DNA of 64,000 nucleotides from Desulfosporosinus orientis DSM 765 (lineage in GTDB: Bacteria > Bacillota > Desulfitobacteriia > Desulfitobacteriales > Desulfitobacteriaceae), in assembly GCF_000235605.1 (NCBI RefSeq), contig NC_016584.1, positions 3,088,001-3,152,000 on the forward strand, read 5' to 3'. Below, piece by piece: positions 35,336 through 43,623 of this stretch. The translations under genes and the position numbers were made by a program. The stretch's first letter is position 1; each line of letters starts with the position of its first letter. Below the pieces are notes generated by a model. That model did not search any database. It was not told where the DNA came from and was given only the letters and a program-made list of their open reading frames with translations.

Positions 35336-35603
35336 ACGAATTTTCATTTACTTTTTCAGGGGACAGCCTTGGTTATTTGATTATAAAAGAGCATTGTATG
35401 AGAAATGAAAATAGAAATGTTCATATGGAAATATGGTAATACGTGTTTCGTTGGAAAGTGCAGACGATTGATTCATGGTATGGAGTGAGCATCAATTATT
35501 TTATTAGACACTTAGAAAATAAGTGCTATAGTTATAAAATAGGGGAATAACCCGAACTGCGGTAAGATATTAGATGTATCCCAAAACAGAAAGGTAGATA
35601 TTG
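35336..35603 (+). promoter_or_regulatory. Leader of the BASS transporter gene
   Basis: With the terminator, this makes a gap of just over 330 bases. A small dyad CACTTA-GAAAA-TAAGTG (35509-35525) overlaps an AT-rich, -10-like TATAGT/TATAAA stretch and might be an operator. I see no other gene or RNA. Confidence 0.3.
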
Positions 35604-36566
35604 ATGCTGAATAGATTTGCTGCTTGGAATAGTTGGTTAGGCCGGCGCATGTTTCTTCTTGTTATCGCGGCTATAGGTGCAGGTTTTATAACAGCCATTC
35701 CAAAGTCTGCCCTGACCAGCAGGTTGGTTGTAATTTTGTTTGCCTATATGACGTTTATTAGTGCCCTGGACACCAGTATTAAAGACTTTTTCCGAGTTTT
35801 AAAAAAACCTTGGATTGCTGTTTGGATTCTCATTCTGGTTCATTTCGTTATGCCGTTTGTTGCTTGGGGTATAGGAATAATTTTCTATCCGCAAGACATT
35901 TATACAAGGACCGGCTTTTTAATTCAAGCCGCCATTCCCATTGCGGTAACATCGTTAATTTGGACTTCAATTGTAAGTGGTGATATGGCCCTTTCCATCG
36001 TCGCGATTACAATGGATACAATTATCAGCCCTTTCTTATTGCCGCTGTTTTTCTCGATAGTACTTGGGAAGACAGTTCAATTAGATTATATAAGTATGAT
36101 TTGGGAGCTCATGTTAATGGTATCCCTGCCTAGTCTTACAGGTATGATCATTCATGATTTGACAAACAATCGTCTGTCAAAATTGACAAGTTCTATCGGC
36201 GGATTTTCATCGAAAATAGCCATATTTTTGATGGTGGCATTAAATGCCGGCAGTATCGTACCGGAAATACATTGGGATCTTGGCCTTGCTAGGCTGCTGG
36301 TGATAATCGGCCTTTTAGTAGCATGCGGCTTCATATTAGGATTTCTCGGCTCTTTACCCCTCCGCCAGATCAATCCTGCGACGCTGGTAACAATGGTCTA
36401 CACCATAGGGATGCGTAATATCTCTTTTGGGGTTGTCCTGGCTATGGCATATTTTCCGGTTAAGGTCGCTGTGCCGGTTACTTTGGCAACCTTTTTCCAG
36501 CATCCTATCGCAGGCATAGTCGCTCAACTATTTAAAAAACATGGTAAAATCGACTCAATAGCATAA
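35604..36566 (+). CDS. Bile acid:sodium symporter (BASS)-like membrane transporter
   Basis: This 320-residue protein is predicted to have nine or ten membrane segments. The order and the motifs around AYMTFISALDTSIKDFF and GAGF resemble BASS/arsenite-type secondary carriers, which import organic anions with sodium. Start ATG 35604 follows AGAAAGG; a TTG precedes it directly. It is isolated between a terminator and a sigma-54 promoter, so it may form its own unit. The substrate is not apparent; neighbouring genes for organic acid use suggest a carboxylate. The family call is by overall pattern only. Confidence 0.65.
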   Translation: MLNRFAAWNSWLGRRMFLLVIAAIGAGFITAIPKSALTSRLVVILFAYMTFISALDTSIKDFFRVLKKPWIAVWILILVHFVMPFVAWGIGIIFYPQDIYTRTGFLIQAAIPIAVTSLIWTSIVSGDMALSIVAITMDTIISPFLLPLFFSIVLGKTVQLDYISMIWELMLMVSLPSLTGMIIHDLTNNRLSKLTSSIGGFSSKIAIFLMVALNAGSIVPEIHWDLGLARLLVIIGLLVACGFILGFLGSLPLRQINPATLVTMVYTIGMRNISFGVVLAMAYFPVKVAVPVTLATFFQHPIAGIVAQLFKKHGKIDSIA

Positions 36567-36621
36567 CCAGATATCTACTAATAATTTTATTATTACATAA
36601 AGATTTTGAGATTGGGACGAT

Positions 36622-36637
36622 TGGCATATATCTTGCA
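36622..36637 (+). promoter_or_regulatory. Sigma-54 promoter upstream of the TSUP permease/FAH hydrolase pair
   Basis: TGGCATATATCTTGCA fits the -24/-12 consensus with correct spacing. It lies 162 bases before the permease start. No TTGCA-rich enhancer like those at 40.2 and 46.6 kb is visible upstream, so its activator is uncertain. Confidence 0.7.
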
Positions 36638-36798
36638 TAATTTAATATTTAGGTATAGCGATATTAATACTGGGGGAATGAGGCTAAAAGATTATAATCC
36701 ATTAAAGAACACCGGGAGGCGATAAGCGCTAAATTAAATAGTTCAGTCCATTTGAGTGTTGGAATAATGCTGATTTTTAAGCTTAAATGAGGTAAAAA

Positions 36799-37545
36799 AT
36801 GATTTCAAGTATAATAATTATATGTATTTTTGGTTTTCTGTCAGCAGCCGTCGATGCGATTTCGGGAGGCGGCGGGCTGATAAGCTTACCTGCTCTCTTA
36901 CTGGTTGGAATACCGCCGCACCTGGCTTTAGGTATCAATAAGTTTGCTTCCTCCATGGGCTCGTTTAACAGTTCGCTGACATTTGCCCGTTCAGGAAAAG
37001 TAAATTTTCAGTTGGTTAAATGGTTAGTGCCTTTTACTTTCCTGGGAGCTTCTTTAGGTGTGTGGTCTGTTCTCAGAATCAGTCCGGACTTTCTGAATAA
37101 AATAGTCCCTATTCTGGTTATTTTTGTGGGGATTTATACTCTTATCAACAAAAATTTAGGAATAGAAAATAGATTTAATGGCTATAAAACCTCAAGTTTA
37201 CTCCTAGGAATAGTCTTTGCTTTTTCTTTGGGATTCTATGATGGGTTTTTTGGTCCAGGCACGGGTTCATTTCTTATATTTGCTTTTATATCTGTATACG
37301 GCTTTGATTTTGTTTCAGCTTCAGCGAATTCTAAAGTCCTTAATTTTACGAGCAACCTGGCTTCCTTGATCCTTTTTGCCTGGAATGGGAAAATCTTATA
37401 TCAATACGGAATTCCCATGGCGATAGCCATGATTATCGGATCCCAGGTAGGGACGAGGCTGGCAATCACTAGGGGCGCCAGATTAGTAAAACCGATATTT
37501 CTGACTATGTCATTCCTGGTATCCCTGAAATTGATGATTTGGTAA
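36799..37545 (+). CDS. TSUP family membrane permease (TauE/SafE type)
   Basis: This 248-residue protein has seven or eight hydrophobic segments and the TSUP repeats, for example VDAISGGGGLISLPALLLVG near the N-terminus and GFYDGFFGPGTGSF in the second half. Family members move sulfite, sulfonates, acetate or other small anions across the membrane. ATG 36799 follows GAGGTAAAAA. It precedes an FAH-family hydrolase and a PrpR-type activator and is driven by a sigma-54 promoter. Export or uptake of a small acid anion fits; the sulfur role suggested by the family name is not proven here. Confidence 0.85.
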   Translation: MISSIIIICIFGFLSAAVDAISGGGGLISLPALLLVGIPPHLALGINKFASSMGSFNSSLTFARSGKVNFQLVKWLVPFTFLGASLGVWSVLRISPDFLNKIVPILVIFVGIYTLINKNLGIENRFNGYKTSSLLLGIVFAFSLGFYDGFFGPGTGSFLIFAFISVYGFDFVSASANSKVLNFTSNLASLILFAWNGKILYQYGIPMAIAMIIGSQVGTRLAITRGARLVKPIFLTMSFLVSLKLMIW

Positions 37546-37580
37546 ATAGTTAACATAGACTAATTTAAAGGAGAATGATC

Positions 37581-38204
37581 ATGACAATTAAAAACATCTT
37601 TTGTGTAGGACGAAATTACCCTTTACATGCCAAAGAACTCAATAATGCGATTCCCAGCGAGCCGCTTCTCTTTTCAAAGCCGTCTCATGCTGTTGCCGAA
37701 GCCAATAACAATGAAATTATTCTGCCCCAAAGTTATGGCGAGATTCACCATGAACTTGAGTTTGTAATTCATATCTCCAGAAGTTATGAGCCGGGACTAA
37801 AAGTCGATGATCTTATTGATAAAATAGCCCTTGGCATTGATTTTACCTTAAGGGATGTGCAGAACGAACTAAAGAAAAAAGGTTACCCGTGGCTCCTGGC
37901 GAAGGGCTTTCCCAATTCTGCTGTCCTAACAACTTGGACTTCTTTTTCAGGCTTAGAGGATTTTGCGAAGAGCGATTTTACCCTTGAAATAAACGAGAAA
38001 GAGGTTCAGCGAGGTAATATTAAAGATTTGTTATTTGATATACCGACACTTCTGGAATATATAGCTAAGCACTTTGGTCTTGGTGAAGGGGATATTATAT
38101 TTACAGGAACGCCTGCCGGCGTAGGTCCGGTGTCTGATGGAGATCATTTAGTAATGAAGTGGAATCAGACGAAAATGGGAGAATTTACGGTTAAACTTAA
38201 GTAA
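37581..38204 (+). CDS. Fumarylacetoacetate hydrolase (FAH) family protein
   Basis: This 207-residue single-domain FAH protein has the metal-binding pattern of the family (HHELEFVIHIS for the Glu pair, and the later ALGIDFTLRDVQNE with Asp), plus the C-terminal GDIIFTGTPAGVGPV. Family members cleave acylpyruvates, dehydrate or decarboxylate 2-oxo acids, or isomerise hydroxy-oxo-dienoates with Mg2+. ATG 37581 follows AAAGGAG at 7 bases; the ATG at 37575 is too close to that site. It is downstream of the TSUP permease and ends at a terminator. A step in 2-oxo-3-deoxy acid breakdown is plausible given the dehydratases nearby. Confidence 0.88.
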   Translation: MTIKNIFCVGRNYPLHAKELNNAIPSEPLLFSKPSHAVAEANNNEIILPQSYGEIHHELEFVIHISRSYEPGLKVDDLIDKIALGIDFTLRDVQNELKKKGYPWLLAKGFPNSAVLTTWTSFSGLEDFAKSDFTLEINEKEVQRGNIKDLLFDIPTLLEYIAKHFGLGEGDIIFTGTPAGVGPVSDGDHLVMKWNQTKMGEFTVKLK

Positions 38205-38233
38205 GAGATTATAACATTTTTCATTTTTCTATC

Positions 38234-38273
38234 AGCAAAGGAGTTTGCCATCAGGTAAGCTCCTTTGCTTTCA
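38234..38273 (+). terminator. Rho-independent terminator after the FAH gene
   Basis: AGCAAAGGAG (38234-38243) pairs with CTCCTTTGCT (38260-38269), followed by TTCAATT. It separates the unit from the PrpR-type activator gene, whose -10-like TATAAT lies at 38283-38288. Confidence 0.65.
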
Positions 38274-38320
38274 ATTAGATGTTATAATGATGATGAATAA
38301 AATGAGGCGGGTGATCTCAA

Positions 38321-40174
38321 ATGCGGCCAAAGTTATGTCTCCTTGCACCCAATGAAGATATTGCCCATACAGCAGAAAACGTTATTAAGGAGAGAGAATT
38401 TAATTGCGACATACTAATTGGCAATTTGAAAACGAAAGGGATTGAACTTGCTAAGCAGGCACTTAAAGCAGGCTGCGAAGCAATCATTAGCCGCGGCGGA
38501 ACCTTTTTAAGAATTCAAGAAGAGATCACTGAGATCCCAGCAGTTCAGATAAAAGTTTCAACGATTGATTTGTTGAAAGCTTTACACGCGGCCTCATATT
38601 TCAGTTACAAGGTTGGTGTCGTCGGTTATTCCAATACAATTTATGAAGCTTCGTCAGTGGGAAAGTATCTTAAACTGGAAATCATAGAAATTCCCATCGA
38701 CAGCTCTATTATATTGCAGGATCGTCTTAAAGAAGAAGTTAATCAAGGCTTAGAAGTGATCGTCGGTGATACGATGGCAAGCAATCTGGCTTCAAATTTA
38801 GGAATTCAAGGAATTCTGATTGCCTCAGGGAAGAGAGCTATCTATGAAGCTCTGAGCCAAGCGGAAGACCTGGCAATTCTGCGCAGAAAAGAAGCCATAT
38901 CCCAGCAGAGGATCAGCACCATTTTAAACAAGCTTTCAGAAGGAATCTTGGCAACGGACAGCGGGCAGAGAATAACCCATTGTAATCCCGCAGCCGAAAA
39001 GTTCCTGGGATTGTCAGCAGGGGATATGCTTAATAAGAACATCGAAGGTATTCTTAATGGGGCCTACAATAATAACGAACTAATTACAATTAAAGGTCAA
39101 CAATATATTTTGACTATTGAACACATCCAAGATCACGGAGTCAGAAACGGAGAAGTGTTTACCCTGAAGCCTGTCAAGGAAATTCAAGATATGGAAACTA
39201 AGTTAAGGAGAAAGCAGCATAGCCGTGGTTTAATTGCAAAATATACCTTTAATGACATTGTTGGTCAAAGTGAATCCTTGATCCAGACTATTCATAAAGC
39301 AAAGCGCATCAGCAAATCCAGCGCCACTGTGCTCATTATCGGCAAAACCGGGGTTGGCAAAGAAATGTTTGCTCAAAGCATACACAATGAAAGCCCCAGA
39401 AATCGGGGGCCTTTTGTAGCCGTTAATTGTGCCGCTCTCCCGGAATCAATACTGGAGAGTGAATTATTTGGATATGTCGAAGGCAGTTTTACGGATGCCA
39501 ACAAGGGCGGGAAAATGGGTTTGTTCGAATTAGCCCATCGGGGGACCATTTTCCTTGACGAGATTGGAGATATGAGTTTATCGGTTCAAGCAAAAGTGTT
39601 AAGAGTTATTCAAGAAAAAGAAGTTGTACGTTTGGGCGGAGATAGGGTCATTCCCGTAGATATTAGAGTCATCGCGGCAACAAATGTAGATTTATGGGAT
39701 GCGGTAAACGATGGGCGTTTTAGACAGGATTTATATTATCGAATTAATGTGTTAAGGGTGGATATACCATCCTTATCTGAGAGAGGTCAGGATGCTCTTC
39801 TTCTGACTGAGTTTTTCCTAAATAAGCTAAATCCCTCAATTCAGGTTAAAGAGGGGGCTTTAAAACCTTTATTAGATCATGACTGGCCCGGCAATGTACG
39901 GGAATTATATAATTTTGTCGAGCAAATTACGGTCCTTCAGGAAGATAATGCCTTAGATGAATCGGCTGTTCGCAAATTCTTGGCTTTCAGCGTCAAAGGA
40001 AACAAGGTATCTAATGCCAAAAGAATAGGCAACTTCTCCAAAAGGCTGACAGATGAAGAAATTTTAGAAACATTAGAACAGTGCCGCGGCAACCAGGCTA
40101 TGACCTGTGAGATTTTAGGAATTAACCGTTCTACCCTTTGGCGGCGTTTGAAAAAGCTGGAGGTTAATTCCTAA
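38321..40174 (+). CDS. PrpR-type sigma-54-dependent activator with GSFTDA loop
   Basis: This 617-residue protein has four parts. An N-terminal PrpR_N sensor domain lies at about residues 1-190 (periplasmic-binding-like fold). A PAS domain lies at about 205-290. The AAA+ domain has Walker A GKTGVGKE (341-348) and Walker B FLDEIGDM. A Fis-type helix-turn-helix ends the protein (TCEILGINRSTLWRRLKKL). The sigma-54 contact loop normally reads GAFTGA but here is GSFTDA, with Asp392 in place of the fifth-position glycine. It lies directly before a TTGCA-rich dyad, a terminator and the sigma-54 promoter of tctCBA, which it probably activates in response to an organic acid. Confidence 0.92.
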   Translation: MRPKLCLLAPNEDIAHTAENVIKEREFNCDILIGNLKTKGIELAKQALKAGCEAIISRGGTFLRIQEEITEIPAVQIKVSTIDLLKALHAASYFSYKVGVVGYSNTIYEASSVGKYLKLEIIEIPIDSSIILQDRLKEEVNQGLEVIVGDTMASNLASNLGIQGILIASGKRAIYEALSQAEDLAILRRKEAISQQRISTILNKLSEGILATDSGQRITHCNPAAEKFLGLSAGDMLNKNIEGILNGAYNNNELITIKGQQYILTIEHIQDHGVRNGEVFTLKPVKEIQDMETKLRRKQHSRGLIAKYTFNDIVGQSESLIQTIHKAKRISKSSATVLIIGKTGVGKEMFAQSIHNESPRNRGPFVAVNCAALPESILESELFGYVEGSFTDANKGGKMGLFELAHRGTIFLDEIGDMSLSVQAKVLRVIQEKEVVRLGGDRVIPVDIRVIAATNVDLWDAVNDGRFRQDLYYRINVLRVDIPSLSERGQDALLLTEFFLNKLNPSIQVKEGALKPLLDHDWPGNVRELYNFVEQITVLQEDNALDESAVRKFLAFSVKGNKVSNAKRIGNFSKRLTDEEILETLEQCRGNQAMTCEILGINRSTLWRRLKKLEVNS

Positions 40175-40201
40175 GACATCCATTGCAGCGTTGCGTTTGT
40201 T

Positions 40202-40243
40202 GCATCCCTATGTTGCGTATGTTGCATTGCAACACAGGGATGC
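40202..40243 (+). promoter_or_regulatory. TTGCA-rich inverted repeat, candidate enhancer for the tct operon
   Basis: GCATCCCTATGTTGC (40202-40216) is an imperfect inverted repeat with GCAACACAGGGATGC (40229-40243; one mismatch), and TTGCATTGCAA (40222-40232) is a palindrome at its centre. Similar TTGCA dyads precede the sigma-54 promoters at 46692 and 54268, each near a PrpR-type activator. The rest of the 315-base gap holds a terminator, the promoter and a possible small frame. Confidence 0.55.
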
Positions 40244-40247
40244 CTTC

Positions 40248-40277
40248 AGACCCCTTAAAATATAAGGGGTCTTCTTT
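40248..40277 (+). terminator. Rho-independent terminator of the PrpR-type activator gene
   Basis: AGACCCCTTA (40248-40257) and TAAGGGGTCT (40263-40272) form a perfect 10-bp stem with a 5-base loop, followed by TCTTT. It lies between the candidate enhancer and the sigma-54 promoter. Confidence 0.75.
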
Positions 40278-40286
40278 ATCTAAGCT

Positions 40287-40302
40287 TGGCACGCTTCTTG
40301 CT
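40287..40302 (+). promoter_or_regulatory. Sigma-54 promoter of tctCBA
   Basis: TGGCACGCTTCTTGCT is a near-perfect -24/-12 element (TGGCACG-N4-TTGCT), the best in the window. The transcript would have a leader of about 175 bases before tctC. Confidence 0.88.
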
Positions 40303-40407
40303 TAATACTTAAGTAAATATTAAATTTTCACAGTATTATTACAAATGAATGGGGATTAAAGAGTTTTTTCTCTTATCTCACAGTTCTAGGAGGGATGTCA
40401 GGAGTTA

Positions 40408-40488
40408 ATGCCTCTTGAATTAATGGAATTATTAAGAAATTCCATAAAAAAGCAATCATTTATAAGTAATAAGAAGGAGGAAAATTAA
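40408..40488 (+). CDS. Possible 26-residue upstream frame ending at the tctC start
   Basis: ATG 40408 opens a 26-codon frame (MPLELMELLRNSIKK...) whose TAA ends one base before the tctC GTG. Its own site (CAGGAG) is only 3 bases away, so expression is doubtful. If translated, it would run through the tctC ribosome-binding site and couple the two. Confidence 0.2.
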   Translation: MPLELMELLRNSIKKQSFISNKKEEN

Positions 40489-40489
40489 A

Positions 40490-41524
40490 GTGAAAAAGAA
40501 GACGTTTTTTAGAAAGGCTGCTCTCTCAGGGCTGGTATTGACCCTGGCCTTAACCCTAACGGCCTGCGGAACTGCAAATCAGTCCTCAACCACAGGTTCT
40601 TCGAACCAAGCAGCTTCAAATTATCCCACCAAACCGATCACTGTCTTACAAGGATTTAAAGCCGGCGGCGGAAGTGATCAGCTGGCCCAAATGACTCAGC
40701 CCTATTTGCAGAAAATTATCGGGCAAACCTTTGTAAACCAATATATACCTGGAGCAACGGGGGCCATTGCCTGGACACAGCTGGCCAAACAAACTAAAAA
40801 TGATGGCTACACGATCAGTATTACCAATACACCTATGTTAATGACCAACTACCTGATGAACTCCGATATTAAGTACAGCATTGACGAACTTACGCCAATT
40901 GCTAATGTTGTTACCGACCCTGGAATTCTCGTAGTTTCTAAGGACAGTCCCTTTAAAAACTATCAAGACTTTGTGGACTATGTTAAAGCACATCCGGGAC
41001 AACTTACCATTGGGAATTCGGGAACAGGGGGAGATGACTTTTTCTCAATTCTGCAATGGGAAAAAGCCACAGGCCTAAGCGTAAAACAAATTCCCTTCCA
41101 GGGAGACGGTCCGTCATGGCAAGCTGCAGCAGGAAATAAGGTTCAAGCAAGCTCCACTAACCTGGGAGTAGTATACAGCCAGGTAAAAGCCGGAAACGTC
41201 AGAGCATTGGCTTTATATGCTGAGAATAGAAACGACCTGCTTCCGGATGTTCCTACCCTGAAAGAACTTGGTGTTGACATGGTGGCCGGTTCTTCCCGCG
41301 GTTACAGTGCTCCCAAAGGAATCCCTGACGATGTCAAACAGAAACTGGAAGACGCTTTTACTCAAATGGCCAAAGATCCGGAATTCCAAAAGGGATTACA
41401 TGATGCAGCCCTGCCCATCGACCTTAAAGTAGGGGACGATTATGCTAAATATCTCAAAGATCAGGAAACGACCTTTAAAGACATTTGGGATTCAGTAAAG
41501 GATCAAGTCGCAGCTCAAAAATAA
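40490..41524 (+). CDS. tctC: Tripartite tricarboxylate transporter substrate-binding lipoprotein
   Basis: This 344-residue TctC/Bug-family protein has a lipoprotein signal with lipobox LTAC near residue 27. The mature part has the family's YPTKPITVLQGFKAGGGSDQLAQ start and the beta-strand IGNSGTGGDDFF. It captures a carboxylate outside the cell for the TctAB permease. The GTG start at 40490 follows AAGGAGG. It is the first gene of the sigma-54-driven unit. A hairpin immediately after the stop probably keeps its transcript in excess over tctBA. The ligand is a carboxylic acid of unknown identity; downstream enzymes suggest a sugar acid. Confidence 0.93.
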   Translation: MKKKTFFRKAALSGLVLTLALTLTACGTANQSSTTGSSNQAASNYPTKPITVLQGFKAGGGSDQLAQMTQPYLQKIIGQTFVNQYIPGATGAIAWTQLAKQTKNDGYTISITNTPMLMTNYLMNSDIKYSIDELTPIANVVTDPGILVVSKDSPFKNYQDFVDYVKAHPGQLTIGNSGTGGDDFFSILQWEKATGLSVKQIPFQGDGPSWQAAAGNKVQASSTNLGVVYSQVKAGNVRALALYAENRNDLLPDVPTLKELGVDMVAGSSRGYSAPKGIPDDVKQKLEDAFTQMAKDPEFQKGLHDAALPIDLKVGDDYAKYLKDQETTFKDIWDSVKDQVAAQK

Positions 41525-41541
41525 TCTCTTTAGAGCAAATA

Positions 41542-41565
41542 GGAGAGAGGAAAAATCCTCTCTCC
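41542..41565 (+). other. Intercistronic hairpin after tctC
   Basis: GGAGAGAGGA (41542-41551) and TCCTCTCTCC (41556-41565) form a perfect 10-bp stem with an AAAA loop. No U-run follows, so partial attenuation or 3'-end protection of tctC mRNA is likely. Confidence 0.6.
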
Positions 41566-41594
41566 GTATCAGCAACGACGTGGAGGTGCTTCAG

Positions 41595-42071
41595 ATGAGA
41601 AATTTGGCCAAACACGGAATCGCTTCCGCCGTGGCCTTAATTTTTGCGATTGTCTTTTATGTGAATTCTTATAAGCTGCCTCAAGATGCGGCAAGCTTAC
41701 CCCGCATACTTGCTTGGCTGATTATCCTATTAGCTCTGGCAATGTTCGCAGAAGCTGTTTATAAAGAACGAAAAACAGTCAATCCCTCTCAAGATCCTGC
41801 CCTAACTTCCCCTGAATCTCCTGAACCTCAAGAACCCATTCATGTTTTTCGAGTTTTTGTATTTGCGGCCTTCATTGTGGTTTATGTGGCTCTCATAGAA
41901 CCCTTAGGATATTTTCTTGTAACTCCTGTGTTCGTTATAGGGGCACTGGCCTATCTTAAGTCAACCAAGCTTTGGAAATCAGTGCTCATAGCCCTTGGCT
42001 TTACAGCTTTCTGCTATTTTCTTTTTGTTGCGTTTCTTAAATTGCCAATTCCAATGGGACTTATGTCTTAA
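41595..42071 (+). CDS. tctB: Tripartite tricarboxylate transporter small membrane subunit
   Basis: This 158-residue protein has four hydrophobic segments, with a charged proline-rich loop between the second and third (about residues 55-80), as in TctB. ATG 41595 follows TGGAGGTG. It lies between tctC and tctA, the standard gene order, and 12 bases before tctA. It is a structural partner of the large TctA permease. TctB proteins are poorly conserved, so the call rests on position, size and topology. Confidence 0.85.
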   Translation: MRNLAKHGIASAVALIFAIVFYVNSYKLPQDAASLPRILAWLIILLALAMFAEAVYKERKTVNPSQDPALTSPESPEPQEPIHVFRVFVFAAFIVVYVALIEPLGYFLVTPVFVIGALAYLKSTKLWKSVLIALGFTAFCYFLFVAFLKLPIPMGLMS

Positions 42072-42083
42072 AGGAGGACAATA

Positions 42084-43598
42084 ATGAATAATTTACTGAT
42101 GGGCTTATTAAACGTTGTATCGCCTTTCAATCTTTTAGCGGTTGCTGCAGGAACTGCTTTAGGGCTATTCGTAGGAGCCATGCCAGGCCTTTCAGCTACC
42201 ATGGCCATTGCCTTGCTCCTGCCGGTAACCTTTGGCATGGATCCGGCCACCGGAATTTGTATGCTGGCTGCCCTGTATATGGGAGCAATGTACGGCGGGT
42301 CAATTACAGCTATCCTCATCCGAACCCCCGGAACTCCAGCAGCAGCGGCAACAATCATGGATGGCTATCCAATGGCCCAGCAAGGTCGTGCCGGAAAGGC
42401 CTTGGGTGTATCCTTAACAGCTTCTTTAATTGGCGGAGTTATCAGCAGCATTGCTCTCTTAACCATTGCTCCAATCTTAGGGAAGGCAGCTCTGTCCTTT
42501 GGGCCCGTAGAGTTATTTGCTATAGCAGTTCTCGGCATGACAATTATCGGCTCCCTTTCTTCCGGTTCACCCATCAAAGGGATTCTTTCCGGAGTAGCCG
42601 GATTGTTAATAGCCATGGTAGGGATGGACCCTATCTCGGGAGTACCCCGGTTCACCTTTGGGACCATCTATCTTTTTAACGGAATCTCCTATGTTGTTGC
42701 TTTAATCGGCCTTTTCTCAATTCCCCAAGCTCTCCGGCTTGTAGAAAAGGATGGGGGAGGACCACAGAAGGCTGCCTCCATTAACGATAAAATGCTGCCA
42801 ACCTGGACAGAATTCAAGTCCATGATTGTCACAATTCTGCGCTCCAGTCTGATTGGTACCTTTACAGGATTGATTCCCGGAACAGGCGGGGATACAGCTT
42901 GCTGGTTCGGATATAACGAAGCCAAACGTTTCTCCAAAGAAAAAGAAAAGTTTGGAACAGGCCATCCTGAAGGTGTTGCCGCTTCAGAAGCAGCGAATAA
43001 TGCGGTTGTCGGAGGATCCTTGGTTCCGACCATCACTTTGGGGATTCCGGGAAGTTCTGCCACTGCTATCCTCTTAGGCGGCCTCATGGTTCATGGCATA
43101 ATGCCCGGGCCAACCCTTATGACGGATCACGCGGACATCACCTTTACTCTGCTTTGGGCAGTTATGCTTGCCAATATTTTTATGTTTTTGGAAGGCCTTG
43201 TCTTTACTCGAGCTGCAGTTTCTGTGACCAAAGTGCCCAATAAAGTCCTGGCGCCGATTATCGTCATTCTCTGTGTTATTGGCTCCTTTACCATCAACAA
43301 CAGTATTGATGATGTGTTTGTGATGATCGGTTTTGGAATTTTGGGTTACTTCATGGATAAGCTCAATATCCCTACAGCTCCTATGGTCGTCGGGATGATT
43401 TTAGGAATGATGCTGGATAACACCATGCGCCAGTCATTGCTGATGAGCAACGGCAGCTGGTCCATTTTCTTATCATCACCTCTCTCCGTGATTTTGCTGA
43501 TCATTGCCTTGATATCTCTCCTTCAAGCTACACCGATTTTTGCTGTGCTGAAAAAAGCTTTCTTCAAGAAAAACACTCCTCAGCTTGGTGGAAAGTAA
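42084..43598 (+). CDS. tctA: Tripartite tricarboxylate transporter large permease
   Basis: This 504-residue membrane protein has about twelve hydrophobic segments. It carries the two TctA signature regions, AMPGLSATMAIALLLPVTFGM near the N-terminus and LIPGTGGDTACWFGYNEAKR in the middle, and ends in a hydrophobic hairpin and a basic tail. It imports the carboxylate captured by TctC, driven by the ion gradient. ATG 42084 follows AAAGGAGG. It sits directly before the LarA-like gene (25 bases), so transport and catabolism are in one unit. Confidence 0.95.
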   Translation: MNNLLMGLLNVVSPFNLLAVAAGTALGLFVGAMPGLSATMAIALLLPVTFGMDPATGICMLAALYMGAMYGGSITAILIRTPGTPAAAATIMDGYPMAQQGRAGKALGVSLTASLIGGVISSIALLTIAPILGKAALSFGPVELFAIAVLGMTIIGSLSSGSPIKGILSGVAGLLIAMVGMDPISGVPRFTFGTIYLFNGISYVVALIGLFSIPQALRLVEKDGGGPQKAASINDKMLPTWTEFKSMIVTILRSSLIGTFTGLIPGTGGDTACWFGYNEAKRFSKEKEKFGTGHPEGVAASEAANNAVVGGSLVPTITLGIPGSSATAILLGGLMVHGIMPGPTLMTDHADITFTLLWAVMLANIFMFLEGLVFTRAAVSVTKVPNKVLAPIIVILCVIGSFTINNSIDDVFVMIGFGILGYFMDKLNIPTAPMVVGMILGMMLDNTMRQSLLMSNGSWSIFLSSPLSVILLIIALISLLQATPIFAVLKKAFFKKNTPQLGGK

Positions 43599-43623
43599 TA
43601 ATTGTTAAGGAGGAGCTATAAAC

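Noticed and set aside
42257-42679. 140-codon open frame in another frame of tctA
   Set aside because: It lies wholly inside tctA, and its residue composition is unlike a real protein.
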